Source: Bacteroidales bacterium
GTDB lineage: Bacteria; Bacteroidota; Bacteroidia; Bacteroidales; UBA932
NCBI GenBank assembly: GCA_017513445.1
Contig: JAFXFS010000018.1
Coordinates: 124,001 to 188,000, forward strand
Reading direction: 5' to 3'
Length of the DNA stretch: 64,000 nucleotides
The position numbers and the translations under genes were made by a program. This document shows positions 53,167-62,016 of this stretch, one piece after another (position 1 is the first letter of the stretch; the number at the start of each line of letters is the position of its first letter). Under the pieces are notes generated by a model. It was not told the origin of the DNA and did no database searches. It saw nothing but the letters and a program-made list of their open reading frames with translations.

Positions 53167-55647
53167 TTAAATTTCGTTTAAAGCTTTGAATGAATATCCC
53201 TTCTTCTTAAGATATTTAATAATATCATCCAATCTTTCAAAAAGTTTATCAGTACGCTCTTTGCTTACACCTGGATGTATAAGGATAACTGCACCATTCA
53301 AATTATTCTCTTTCTCAAACTTATAAAGAGTATCAATCAATTCTTGACTTGATTTATAATTCTTTGATCTTGGAGTAGTATAATCAGCAGGTGTTGCAGT
53401 GCCAGGAGTGTAGTTCATTACATTGACACCCAATGACTTAAGAACGCTTACATTATCAGCAGTATAGTATTCGTATGGTGGAATATACCAACTTGCATCT
53501 TCTGCTTTAACACCAAATTTTGCAAGTTCTGCCATATTCAATTTATAATCTGCAATAAGACTATCTACACTTACAAGAGGTTTTCCGTCACCCCAAGTTG
53601 CATAAAGAAGATGGTTATCAGAGTGACCACCAACATAGTGTTTTTCATCAATAATTCTCTGAATCATCTCTTTTTGCTCCTCTAAACGCAAGAAGTTTCC
53701 TGTTAAGAAGAAGTTTCCTTTGATTTTGTGTTTATTCAAAACTTTAAGGATATGTTCACCACCATTAAATGCATAATCTGCAGTGAATGCCAAATAGATA
53801 TTTTTCTTCTCTGGTTCAACTCTTACAATAGCACCTTTTGAATCCTCTTCAACATTGATTGTTTTTTGAGCATTACCTGCAGCTTCAAGTTGTCCGAAAT
53901 AGTAAGTCAAACCTGCAGTACCATCCATTGTTGGTTCATTGCTTGAATAGTCACCAAGATCATCGTGATAAACAGCGATACCACCATTCAATGCTGCGAA
54001 TGAATCTGGTTTTGTCAAAGCAAATCCTGCTCTTTCAAGGAATACTGTTCTGTAAACAGGTCCATCAACCAAACCACCGTATGTATTTACTCCCATCTTA
54101 ACTGTGTATGAAGAGTGTGGTTCAACCGGTGTATCATAAATAGATGCATCTGGGTAACCGCAAATCATTGATGTTCCCCAAGGATTACATCCTAACAACC
54201 AGTCTCTTAAAGCAATCTCCATTTCAAGGAATGAGTTATCACCAGTCAATGTGCGATATAGGTGAGCTTGAGTAACAGCTGCACTTGTCAAGTTATTTGA
54301 ACACCAGATATATGGAACACCGTGTAAGAATGGATCACCCACTGCTCTATCTTTAAGATGTTGCAATCCTTGTCTCATATACTCTGTATATTTCTTTGAT
54401 AACTTTTCATCATCAGATTTTGCCAAATAGTAGTGGCCAAGGTTGATAAATGGATAGAATTGATAGTGACGACCTCTACCAAGCTCCATCCAAGGAGATA
54501 CCGGTTCCAATTCACCCCAATAATCTGCCTGTTTTGCCCATTGAGGTTGATCTGAATAGTGATAAAGAGTAGCAGCAGCCAATTCGATATCGTCAGTATA
54601 AGAGTCCTCTTCATAGAAATATCGAGATACCAGACAAGCAGTTTGAGTGTTTCCAGGTTGCTCAACAGCGAACTCGTATGCTTGTTCAGCTTTAATCTTG
54701 ATCATATCACAGAATTCTGGGAAGTAATCCTTCAATACCTCTGCTCCTAAAGCAAATGTTGAAGCGAATTTACCTGCAGTTGAAGATACACCTGTAGTTC
54801 TATTGATATGTTTACCCAATCCCTGTCTTTTCCCTGTCACAAAATATACAGGACGACCTGTTCCTGGACCCCAACCATAATCAACTGAGTCACGTGATGG
54901 AAAACGGAAACCAGCGTGGTCTCTATCATCAGCAATTTGATTATACATTTCACGGTGTGATGGATTCATCTTAACTAACCAATCCAAACCCCATTTTGCC
55001 TCATCTAAGATATCAGGAATTCCATTGGCTCCCGGACGACCAGTTGCATCATACAAATCTTTGAAAACTGATTTGTCAGCTGCATTTTCGTATGCAAACA
55101 GCATATGATAAATTGTTGTAGCTGAGGTAGTTGTATATTGCAAATAGTCTGTTGCATCGTGCCAACCGCCTCTTACATCAATCTTTTCACCACTTCTTGT
55201 TGGGTGATCAACAATATAACCATCGTGTTGGTGACAAAGCGTATCAAGGAATGGGTTATCACCGCATCTTTGTTGTCTCATATAGACTAGAAGGAAATCT
55301 GCAATACCATCATATACATCAGGAGCAATTCTGAATGTAACTGATTTAACACCATTACTAACAATGTAATAACCTCCCTCTCTCTCCAAAGATGAGAAGT
55401 CCAATCTGTAACCCGATTTAAGAGCCCATTTTGAACCTCCGACAGACTCTCCTTTACCTCTGAAAACAACTTCATCGGTCAAAGCATCACAAACTTCAAA
55501 ATCGCCTTCTACCTCATCAGTAGAGATTAGAACAGCATTTTTAACATCTTTCGGCAAGAAACCTACTTGATTTACCCTTACCCAAGTTTGAGCACTAAGA
55601 CTCAATGAGAATAGAACACAAAGTGAAACTATAAAGAATCTTCGCAT
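53167..55647 (-). CDS. GH9 cellulase-type glycosidase fused to a polysaccharide deacetylase-like domain
   Basis: An 826-residue exported protein. Signal peptide 1-20; N-terminal Ig-like CelD_N region (about 22-105, VRVNQVGFLPKDVKNAVLIS); GH9 catalytic domain (about 110-600) with VRGGWHDATDYLQ (Asp164 and Asp167, the base region) and DDLGDYSSNEPTMDG near its end; then a NodB-type domain (614-826). In NodB motif 1 the usual TFDDG reads FTADYA, so the first Asp is Ala623, while Asp624 remains. Motif 2 histidines are kept (GGHSDNH, His675 and His679), and motif 3 reads IPPYEYY. HPG near 791 is the late histidine motif. It may degrade and de-acetylate beta-glucan or hemicellulose. Activity of the NodB half is uncertain. 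Confidence 0.88.
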   Translation of the reverse strand: MRRFFIVSLCVLFSLSLSAQTWVRVNQVGFLPKDVKNAVLISTDEVEGDFEVCDALTDEVVFRGKGESVGGSKWALKSGYRLDFSSLEREGGYYIVSNGVKSVTFRIAPDVYDGIADFLLVYMRQQRCGDNPFLDTLCHQHDGYIVDHPTRSGEKIDVRGGWHDATDYLQYTTTSATTIYHMLFAYENAADKSVFKDLYDATGRPGANGIPDILDEAKWGLDWLVKMNPSHREMYNQIADDRDHAGFRFPSRDSVDYGWGPGTGRPVYFVTGKRQGLGKHINRTTGVSSTAGKFASTFALGAEVLKDYFPEFCDMIKIKAEQAYEFAVEQPGNTQTACLVSRYFYEEDSYTDDIELAAATLYHYSDQPQWAKQADYWGELEPVSPWMELGRGRHYQFYPFINLGHYYLAKSDDEKLSKKYTEYMRQGLQHLKDRAVGDPFLHGVPYIWCSNNLTSAAVTQAHLYRTLTGDNSFLEMEIALRDWLLGCNPWGTSMICGYPDASIYDTPVEPHSSYTVKMGVNTYGGLVDGPVYRTVFLERAGFALTKPDSFAALNGGIAVYHDDLGDYSSNEPTMDGTAGLTYYFGQLEAAGNAQKTINVEEDSKGAIVRVEPEKKNIYLAFTADYAFNGGEHILKVLNKHKIKGNFFLTGNFLRLEEQKEMIQRIIDEKHYVGGHSDNHLLYATWGDGKPLVSVDSLIADYKLNMAELAKFGVKAEDASWYIPPYEYYTADNVSVLKSLGVNVMNYTPGTATPADYTTPRSKNYKSSQELIDTLYKFEKENNLNGAVILIHPGVSKERTDKLFERLDDIIKYLKKKGYSFKALNEI

Positions 55648-55702
55648 ATCAATAAATTTTAGTTAACCTCGCAAGTTATAAAATATGGCTGCAAAATCAA
55701 AA

Positions 55703-56035
55703 TTATTTCTTTTCCGACTCTTTATTCTCCTCAAGAACTACCTCTTTTGCTGTGAATCCCTCTTTAATGATTGCTTGAGCAAGTTTCTCTTTGGTTGTTT
55801 TAGTTTCGTCATATTTGAACCATACAGTTGCAGTTTCAACTGAAATTTTCAAATCTTTAACTCCTCTTTCGTATGGCAATAGTGCCTCTAATTTCTTAGC
55901 ACAAGAGGCGCAGTCTATACTTGTTACAAATGTCACCTCTTTAATGCTGGCTTTTTGTTTTTTTTGCGCATTTGCATTGATTGAAAATGATGCTACCAAT
56001 AGCAATGATAATAGAAGTGTAAAAATCTTTTTCAT
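55703..56035 (-). CDS. Exported heavy-metal-associated (HMA) domain protein
   Basis: A 110-residue protein with signal peptide (MKKIFTLLLSLLLVASFSIN...ANA) and one HMA domain. The metal-binding CxxC is SIDCASCAKK (Cys42 and Cys45). The ferredoxin-like fold continues with VKDLKISVETATVWFKYDET. The start at 56035 gives a clean signal peptide; the in-frame longer version overlaps the TonB receptor gene. Its role is probably binding a soft metal such as copper or zinc in the periplasm, handing it to or from the TonB receptor encoded 23 bases upstream. Confidence 0.85.
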   Translation of the reverse strand: MKKIFTLLLSLLLVASFSINANAQKKQKASIKEVTFVTSIDCASCAKKLEALLPYERGVKDLKISVETATVWFKYDETKTTKEKLAQAIIKEGFTAKEVVLEENKESEKK

Positions 56036-56058
56036 AATTGTAAATATTTGATTATTAA

Positions 56059-58293
56059 TTATTTCCATATTGTTAATCTGATACCGCCATATACTTTGAT
56101 ACCACTTAGAGGGCCCCATACCAACGATGCATTAAAACCTTTGTTAAATGGATCATCTGCCTTTATAATGGCATTTTTCTGAGTGTAATTTGTTAAATTC
56201 TCTCCACCAATATAGATATCAAAGTTTCTGAATTTCTTTGTTACCTGAGCAAACAGCATAGGGTATGCTGGTGAATACTCTGTTCCATTAGGCGACTCCA
56301 TAAATGACAACAACTTCATAGGACCATTCAATTGGGCTGTGAAGTCAAAAATCCACTTGTTCATTGGGAGTGCATATTGAAGGTTAAGAACTGCCTTATA
56401 CTTACTTGTCATAGGACGTTCAACAAGACCTCTACCCTCTAATGTAACCTTTGCGTCAGTATATCTCAATGTTGCTGTTACATTAAATCTCTCAATTGGA
56501 TCTACAGTAAAATCGAGCTGGTATGTATGTGTATATGCCTGACCATCAAGATTATAGATAGATATATTATATTGTAGCAGATCTTGATCTACAATCACTT
56601 GATTTTGGAAATTTGTATAGAAATAGTCGAAACTCAAGTATGAGTTTTCTCCAGCACCTATGTTGAGATAACCTGTTAAATTACCACCAACTGTCCAGGC
56701 ATCTTCCACTCCCCAATCATTATCCTTAATATTGAACTTATAATTTGATGAAAGGATTCCAATATTATCGGCGATAATACTTGGAGTACGCATTCCCCTA
56801 CCACCAGACAATCTCATTATCAAATCCTCTGTGAATGTATATTTGAAATTCAATCTAGGAGCAATCATAAATCCATAAAGAGAACTATACTCTGCCCTCA
56901 AGCCAGTTACAAGAGATAATTTCTCCCCATTAAGATATGTGTACTCTCCAAAGACTCCTACAACACTCTCCAAACGATCAAACTTTGCCTTATTGATTGT
57001 AGTAATTGTAGTATTTGAGGATACAGAGGCAACCCTCTCTCTAACAGTATCACGTTTTGCTGTCAAACCAACTGTGTAGTGATGATTTTCACTTGACATA
57101 TTCTGATACATAAAGTTCGCAAAAAGTGATTGTTGAGCACCTGTATAATTACGAATCCAGTAATTAGAATTACTTATATAATCTGAATAGTCCAAAAATA
57201 GGGCAAGACTTTGTGTCTGCTCTTCATCTAAAGGAATTCCAATCTTTGTATAAGCATTAAATAATTGATTATCAATCACTGAGCCCCAAGAATCAGTAGA
57301 GCCCTTCTTGTAATCCATCTCTCCGCCCTCTCTGTCATCTTTCACAAATTGGAAACCGAATTTAACTTGAAGACCATTAGGATCGGCATACAACCATCTA
57401 TTTGCGAGATTTATCTGTTGGGCCAATGGTTCATCTCTGAATCCATCTTTATTATTGTCGTGTGAATCCAACTTTTTAGAGTAGTGTCCAAGTATAATTG
57501 TACTCCACTTTGGATTAAGCTGTAGTGATGAAATAACATTTCCCTCAACCTGACTGTGCGATGAACCAAAAAGATTCAAAAAGAATGGTTTCTCATCAGT
57601 TGGTTTTTTGTACTCCATATTTATCTGGCCTGTAATTGCCTCATTTCCATTGAGTACAGATGATGGACCCTTTGCAATCTGAATGCTCTCCAACCACTGT
57701 CCAGGCACATACGATAGGCCGAATGGAGATGTCAAACCTCGCATAACAGGTCTATTCTCATCCTGCATCTGTGTATAGATACCAGAGAGTCCAAGCAATT
57801 TGATCTGTTTTGAACCTGTAATTGCATCGGAATATCCTACAGTCACACTTGCAGAGTTCTCAAAACTCTCAGCCAGATTACAACAAGCCAATTTGCAGAT
57901 ACCGGCTGCTGTAATCACCTCTGTCTTTACAGGAGGCATTTTTGAGAGATAATTACCTGCCTGACGACCAACAACAACTGCATCTGTCAGAGTGTTATCT
58001 CCCGAGAGAATAAACTCAATAAATTCAACTCCTTGTGTGTAGTTGAGAGTATCTTTATTGTAACCAATATAGGTCGCAACCAATGTTGCCTCTTTTGCTC
58101 CTTGAAGATCAATCGAAAATCTTCCTTCTGCGTCAGCTTCTACCAAAGTTCCCTTTTCGATCCAAAATACTTGAGAGAAAGGTAGTGGAACTCTCTTTGA
58201 ATTTACAACTTCATAGATAGCTCCCGGCACACTTTGGGCAAAGGCATTTAATGAAAAAATTGTAAATAGAATTGCGATAAAAATCTTTTTCAT
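56059..58293 (-). CDS. TonB-dependent receptor, probable metal transporter
   Basis: A 744-residue outer-membrane receptor. Signal peptide about 1-20, CarboxypepD_reg-like domain about 22-100, plug about 115-240 (MRGLTSPFGLSYVPGQWLES, IQIAKGPSSVLNGNEAITGQI), then a beta-barrel ending in SGIKVYGGIRLTIW. An unusual cysteine cluster, GICKLACCNL (Cys133, Cys137, Cys138), lies at the start of the plug. There is no SusD partner. Between a His/Cys-rich exported protein and an HMA protein, it is likely to carry a metal or metal chelate rather than a glycan. Confidence 0.88.
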   Translation of the reverse strand: MKKIFIAILFTIFSLNAFAQSVPGAIYEVVNSKRVPLPFSQVFWIEKGTLVEADAEGRFSIDLQGAKEATLVATYIGYNKDTLNYTQGVEFIEFILSGDNTLTDAVVVGRQAGNYLSKMPPVKTEVITAAGICKLACCNLAESFENSASVTVGYSDAITGSKQIKLLGLSGIYTQMQDENRPVMRGLTSPFGLSYVPGQWLESIQIAKGPSSVLNGNEAITGQINMEYKKPTDEKPFFLNLFGSSHSQVEGNVISSLQLNPKWSTIILGHYSKKLDSHDNNKDGFRDEPLAQQINLANRWLYADPNGLQVKFGFQFVKDDREGGEMDYKKGSTDSWGSVIDNQLFNAYTKIGIPLDEEQTQSLALFLDYSDYISNSNYWIRNYTGAQQSLFANFMYQNMSSENHHYTVGLTAKRDTVRERVASVSSNTTITTINKAKFDRLESVVGVFGEYTYLNGEKLSLVTGLRAEYSSLYGFMIAPRLNFKYTFTEDLIMRLSGGRGMRTPSIIADNIGILSSNYKFNIKDNDWGVEDAWTVGGNLTGYLNIGAGENSYLSFDYFYTNFQNQVIVDQDLLQYNISIYNLDGQAYTHTYQLDFTVDPIERFNVTATLRYTDAKVTLEGRGLVERPMTSKYKAVLNLQYALPMNKWIFDFTAQLNGPMKLLSFMESPNGTEYSPAYPMLFAQVTKKFRNFDIYIGGENLTNYTQKNAIIKADDPFNKGFNASLVWGPLSGIKVYGGIRLTIWK

Positions 58294-58431
58294 TTATATA
58301 TAATTAAATTATTATCAATTAGTTATGGGGATATAAAAAGAGACACACCTCCACTATCTGAAGAGTGCATAATTATATAAGTGATTGAGTGGCAGCACTA
58401 AAGCACAACCCCTCATCACTTCTATTTAAGA

Positions 58432-58860
58432 CTAAATTCTTAAAAGAGAAATGGATGCTAAATCCGGAGCGAATATCGTCAGTGGTGGAGTAATCAACTC
58501 CAATCCTGTCTTCTCCTTTGTAACAGATTTAACAAAATCGCTTTGATGACATCTATTGATAAGAGTCATCGGAAGAGGTGCTGAAACTGCAAGTTGAATT
58601 TCGCTTGTTTGTTCATCAGAAACCTCATAAACTTCTGTGTGACAGCAATTTCCATCGTGATGATGATCTCCGCAATCAGAGTGATCGCACGAATGTGTAT
58701 GGTGGTGATGGTGAATCTCCTCACAAGAGACATCTCCGACCAAAAGTATGAGATCTTGCGTACCACTTGTCGAACAAGTATGTACACCAAAGCCCAAAAA
58801 TGCCATCAAATAGATGACTATTACAAAGGGAATTGATAATTTGCGCAAACTAAACCTCAT
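58432..58860 (-). CDS. His/Cys-rich HYC_CC_PP-like exported protein
   Basis: A 142-residue exported protein with an N-terminal hydrophobic segment (KLSIPFVIVIYLMAFLGFG). It shows the three marks of the HYC_CC_PP family: HTC (His27-Cys29), CC at 72-73 in GNCCHTEV, and PP near 124. Between them lies a histidine-rich run (EEIHHHHHTHSCDHSDCGDH, about 48-66). It could bind Zn, Cu, Co or Ni in the periplasm. It is the first gene of a three-gene group with the TonB receptor and HMA protein. Its ATG lies 5 bases after a good promoter box, implying a leaderless mRNA. Confidence 0.82.
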   Translation of the reverse strand: MRFSLRKLSIPFVIVIYLMAFLGFGVHTCSTSGTQDLILLVGDVSCEEIHHHHHTHSCDHSDCGDHHHDGNCCHTEVYEVSDEQTSEIQLAVSAPLPMTLINRCHQSDFVKSVTKEKTGLELITPPLTIFAPDLASISLLRI

Positions 58861-58864
58861 AGTG

Positions 58865-58896
58865 CAAAGTTATGAAATTATAACTATATTTGCAAA
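58865..58896 (-). promoter_or_regulatory. Promoter for the HYC_CC_PP-like metal gene set
   Basis: On the minus strand TTTG (58896-58893) and TAACTTTG (58872-58865) are 20 bases apart, a full match to the Bacteroidota consensus. The box ends 4 bases before the ATG at 58860. Confidence 0.65.
58885..58892 (+). promoter_or_regulatory. Promoter -7 box TATATTTG for sppA
   Basis: TATATTTG on the plus strand lies 82 bases before the sppA ATG and inside the divergent promoter of the metal gene set. The two promoters face away from each other with overlapping elements. Confidence 0.45.
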
Positions 58897-58974
58897 ACAT
58901 TAATCTGGAATATTTTTTTTTAAAACCTAATAGTAGATATCTATAACGAATATTAATATTTAAAATATACAATT

Positions 58975-60735
58975 ATGAGTAAATTTTTCAAAACTACTTT
59001 AGCAGCGTTTTTGGGGACCTTTATTGCCCTTTTTGCTGTAATGTTGCTCCTATTTTCTATTATTGGCAGTCTATCTTCATCAATCAGTTCACAAGAGGGT
59101 CAAAAGGTGATTGTTGCGCCTAACTCTGTTCTAAAAATTGATTTTTCTGAGATGATTGCTGAACAAGATGCAGACAATCCATTTGCAATGATAAGTTCTC
59201 CAGGTGCATCAGGCAAGAGTCTTGGTCTTTTGAAAGCAATCAACTCTTTGGAGATTGCTGCACAAGATCCATCTATTAAGTTTGTCTATATGAATTGTGA
59301 CAATGTTAATTTTGAGTCACTATCATCTCTAGAAGAGTTCAGAGCTGCACTTTCTCGCTTTAAAAGTTCTGGCAAAGCTATTATCGCTTATGCAAATAAC
59401 TACAGCGCTCCAGGATACTATCTTGCATCAATTGCTGATAAAGTAATTATGAACGAATATGGATCGGCAAATATCCTTGGTTTGGGCTCAAATTTGGTCT
59501 TCCTAAAAGATTTCCTAGACAAATTGGGTGTTGGAATCCAATTGATTCGTCACGGTAAATACAAATCTGCCGGCGAAATGTATATCAACAACAATATCAG
59601 CCCTGCAAACAGAGAGCAGAATCAGGAGATGATTGATGCAATTTGGGATAGTTGGGTGGCAGAAATAGCTCAATCAAGAGAGATCACTGTTGATGAATTC
59701 AATCAACTTGTTGATAACTTGACACTTAGCGATGCTGAAGATATGAAGGAACACAATCTTGTTGATGAATTGATGTACCAAAATGAGGTTGAAGATTATA
59801 TCTGCACACTTACTGAAACATCAAAAATTGAAGATGTTAAGATGGTAACTCTTTCTGGATATGCATCTGCTAAAATTAAACAAAACTTCAAGGCAAAAGA
59901 TAAAATTGCTATTCTTTACGCTAATGGCGAAATCGTAATGGGTAATGGTAGCGAAAATATTGCATCTGCCACATACGCAAAGATGATTTCAGATATCAGA
60001 AAAGACTCTACAATCAAGGCAGTTCTTTTCAGAGTTAACTCTCCTGGTGGTAGTGCTCACGCTGCTGAAATTATCCGCAACGAATTGACTCTTTTGAAAG
60101 AGAAGAAACCTATTATTGTAAGTTATGGTGGATATGCTGCTTCAGGTGGATATTGGATCAGTGCCGGTTGCGATAAAATCTTCACAAATAACACAACTTT
60201 GACAGGTTCTATCGGAGTATTCTCTATGGTTCCTAATGTTGAGAAGATTATGGAGGATAAACTTGGAATTAATACTGTGGCAATCAAATCTAACAAACAC
60301 GCTGATATGATGGGACTTAGACGTCCTTTGGATAATGCCGAAGTAGCATATATGCAAAACCAAGTTGAGAAGATCTATTCAGATTTCACTCAAATAGTTG
60401 CTGATGGCAGAGGTATGAGCGTAGAGAGAGTTGATGAATTGGCACAAGGTAGAGTTTGGGCTGGAGTTGATGCTCTTGAGAATGGTCTTGCTGACGAAAA
60501 GGGTGGTATCATAGATGCTCTTAACTACACTGCAAATGTTGCTGGCCTTACTGATTACCGCATTGTTGAGTATCCAACTCCAAAGAGTCAAATAGAGATA
60601 TTGATGGAGAGTTTGACTGGATCTTCTGCAAATGTTAGTGAACCTATTTCAATCTTCAAAGAGACTTATGTAAGAATGCTCCTTAATAAGGAGACTGGAG
60701 TAATGGCAAGATTGCCTTACATCTATCTATTCTAA
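58975..60735 (+). CDS. sppA: Signal peptide peptidase SppA (67K type)
   Basis: A 586-residue membrane serine protease of the S49 family, with an N-terminal membrane helix (about 10-35). Two tandem ClpP-like halves are seen. The catalytic Lys is in RHGKYKSAGEM (Lys197, by comparison with E. coli SppA Lys209), and the nucleophile Ser390 is in SYGGYAASGGYWIS. It cleaves signal peptides left in the membrane after export. It overlaps the convergent tilS 3' end by 9 bases. Confidence 0.93.
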   Translation: MSKFFKTTLAAFLGTFIALFAVMLLLFSIIGSLSSSISSQEGQKVIVAPNSVLKIDFSEMIAEQDADNPFAMISSPGASGKSLGLLKAINSLEIAAQDPSIKFVYMNCDNVNFESLSSLEEFRAALSRFKSSGKAIIAYANNYSAPGYYLASIADKVIMNEYGSANILGLGSNLVFLKDFLDKLGVGIQLIRHGKYKSAGEMYINNNISPANREQNQEMIDAIWDSWVAEIAQSREITVDEFNQLVDNLTLSDAEDMKEHNLVDELMYQNEVEDYICTLTETSKIEDVKMVTLSGYASAKIKQNFKAKDKIAILYANGEIVMGNGSENIASATYAKMISDIRKDSTIKAVLFRVNSPGGSAHAAEIIRNELTLLKEKKPIIVSYGGYAASGGYWISAGCDKIFTNNTTLTGSIGVFSMVPNVEKIMEDKLGINTVAIKSNKHADMMGLRRPLDNAEVAYMQNQVEKIYSDFTQIVADGRGMSVERVDELAQGRVWAGVDALENGLADEKGGIIDALNYTANVAGLTDYRIVEYPTPKSQIEILMESLTGSSANVSEPISIFKETYVRMLLNKETGVMARLPYIYLF

Positions 60736-62016
60736 TGAAATAATGGCTACTCTGGTAGTTTGACTATCAATTTTGAATGAGTCATCAATTCTTAATGGCG
60801 CTACGCACACAATCTGTGTAGTGCCATTTTTCTTTGTTGTAACAACTCTGACTCTCCCCTTCTGAAGAAGATCAAGCTTCATATCTACAAAGAAATCGCT
60901 CACTTTTTTACTTCCTCTCATACCAAGCGGAGTAAATCTATCGGAGAGTTGCCACACTCTTGCTTCAAGTGGAAATTGAACTTTATCAGCATCTACATAG
61001 AGCTTTCCCTCAGGTGGGACTAATGAAACAATCTCATTTCTATTTACAATATCGACCGACAATTTTCCCCCACAATCCTCTGAAAATAATCCATTTAGAT
61101 AAATCTTAAAATAATCTCTATCCCTAATAACGGTATGGGTATCTGAAGAGAATCGTTTTCCCGGCTGAGCATCAATTAAATCTGATATTTTAGGAATAAG
61201 AGTGCTATTAAAACCATATTGTTCTAAAATTCTATGAAGCCAATACTCTCGCTCAGACTCTTCTCGAAGCTTTTCAATTGAGATATAGCACACACCATCC
61301 TCTTGCCAATAAAGAGTACCCTCCTTCTCCTTAAATACTTTTGATAGGATTGCCTCTGCCTGAGAAAAGTGAGATATATCTCGACTGATAGTCTCTAAAA
61401 ATGATGGATTTATCTCTTTGAATTGAGGGAATATCTCATTTCTGATTCTATTTCTCACATAGTGAGATTCACTATTGGTTGCATCTTCTCTGTAAGGAAT
61501 AGCATTTTTCTCAACATAGCGAACAATCTCTTCACGCGTTATATTTAACAATGGTCTTATTATCAAACCATTAGAGTAAGAAATACCCGTAATACCACGC
61601 AATCCGGCACCTCTTAAAAGATTTATAAAGAGTGTCTCTACACTATCATTCAGATTATGAGCAATTGCAATATGGTCGAAACCATTCTCCCTGGCAATCT
61701 GCTCAAACCAACCATACCTCAATTCTCGTGCAGCCATCTGCGTTGAGATTGAGTGCTCTGCAGCATAACTCTTTGTATCAAAAATTGTAGAAAAACACTC
61801 AACACCTCTCTCTGATGCCCACTCTTTTACAAATGCAAAATCGCCATCACTCTCCTCCCCTCTCAATGAGAAATTCACAGTAGCAATAGCGACTCTTTTA
61901 CAAAGATTATTTTTGACAAAAATATGAGCCAACGACATCGAATCAATACCGCCGCTCACAGCTAAAAGAATACTCTTTTTGTGTGCATCATCCGGTAATA
62001 GCAATCTATTTCGCAT
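60727..62016 (-). CDS. tilS: tRNA(Ile)-lysidine synthase
   Basis: A 429-residue N-type ATP pyrophosphatase that places lysine on C34 of tRNA-Ile CAU to give isoleucine specificity. The PP-loop SGGIDSMS lies at residues 19-26. Other marks are LRGEESDGDFAFVKEWA and AIAHNLNDSVETLFINLLRG, and the C-terminal TilS domain is at about 330-429. The ATG at 62016 is preferred over a GTG at 62019. It overlaps the DUF3078 gene by 11 bases and converges on sppA. Confidence 0.94.
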   Translation of the reverse strand: MRNRLLLPDDAHKKSILLAVSGGIDSMSLAHIFVKNNLCKRVAIATVNFSLRGEESDGDFAFVKEWASERGVECFSTIFDTKSYAAEHSISTQMAARELRYGWFEQIARENGFDHIAIAHNLNDSVETLFINLLRGAGLRGITGISYSNGLIIRPLLNITREEIVRYVEKNAIPYREDATNSESHYVRNRIRNEIFPQFKEINPSFLETISRDISHFSQAEAILSKVFKEKEGTLYWQEDGVCYISIEKLREESEREYWLHRILEQYGFNSTLIPKISDLIDAQPGKRFSSDTHTVIRDRDYFKIYLNGLFSEDCGGKLSVDIVNRNEIVSLVPPEGKLYVDADKVQFPLEARVWQLSDRFTPLGMRGSKKVSDFFVDMKLDLLQKGRVRVVTTKKNGTTQIVCVAPLRIDDSFKIDSQTTRVAIISLE

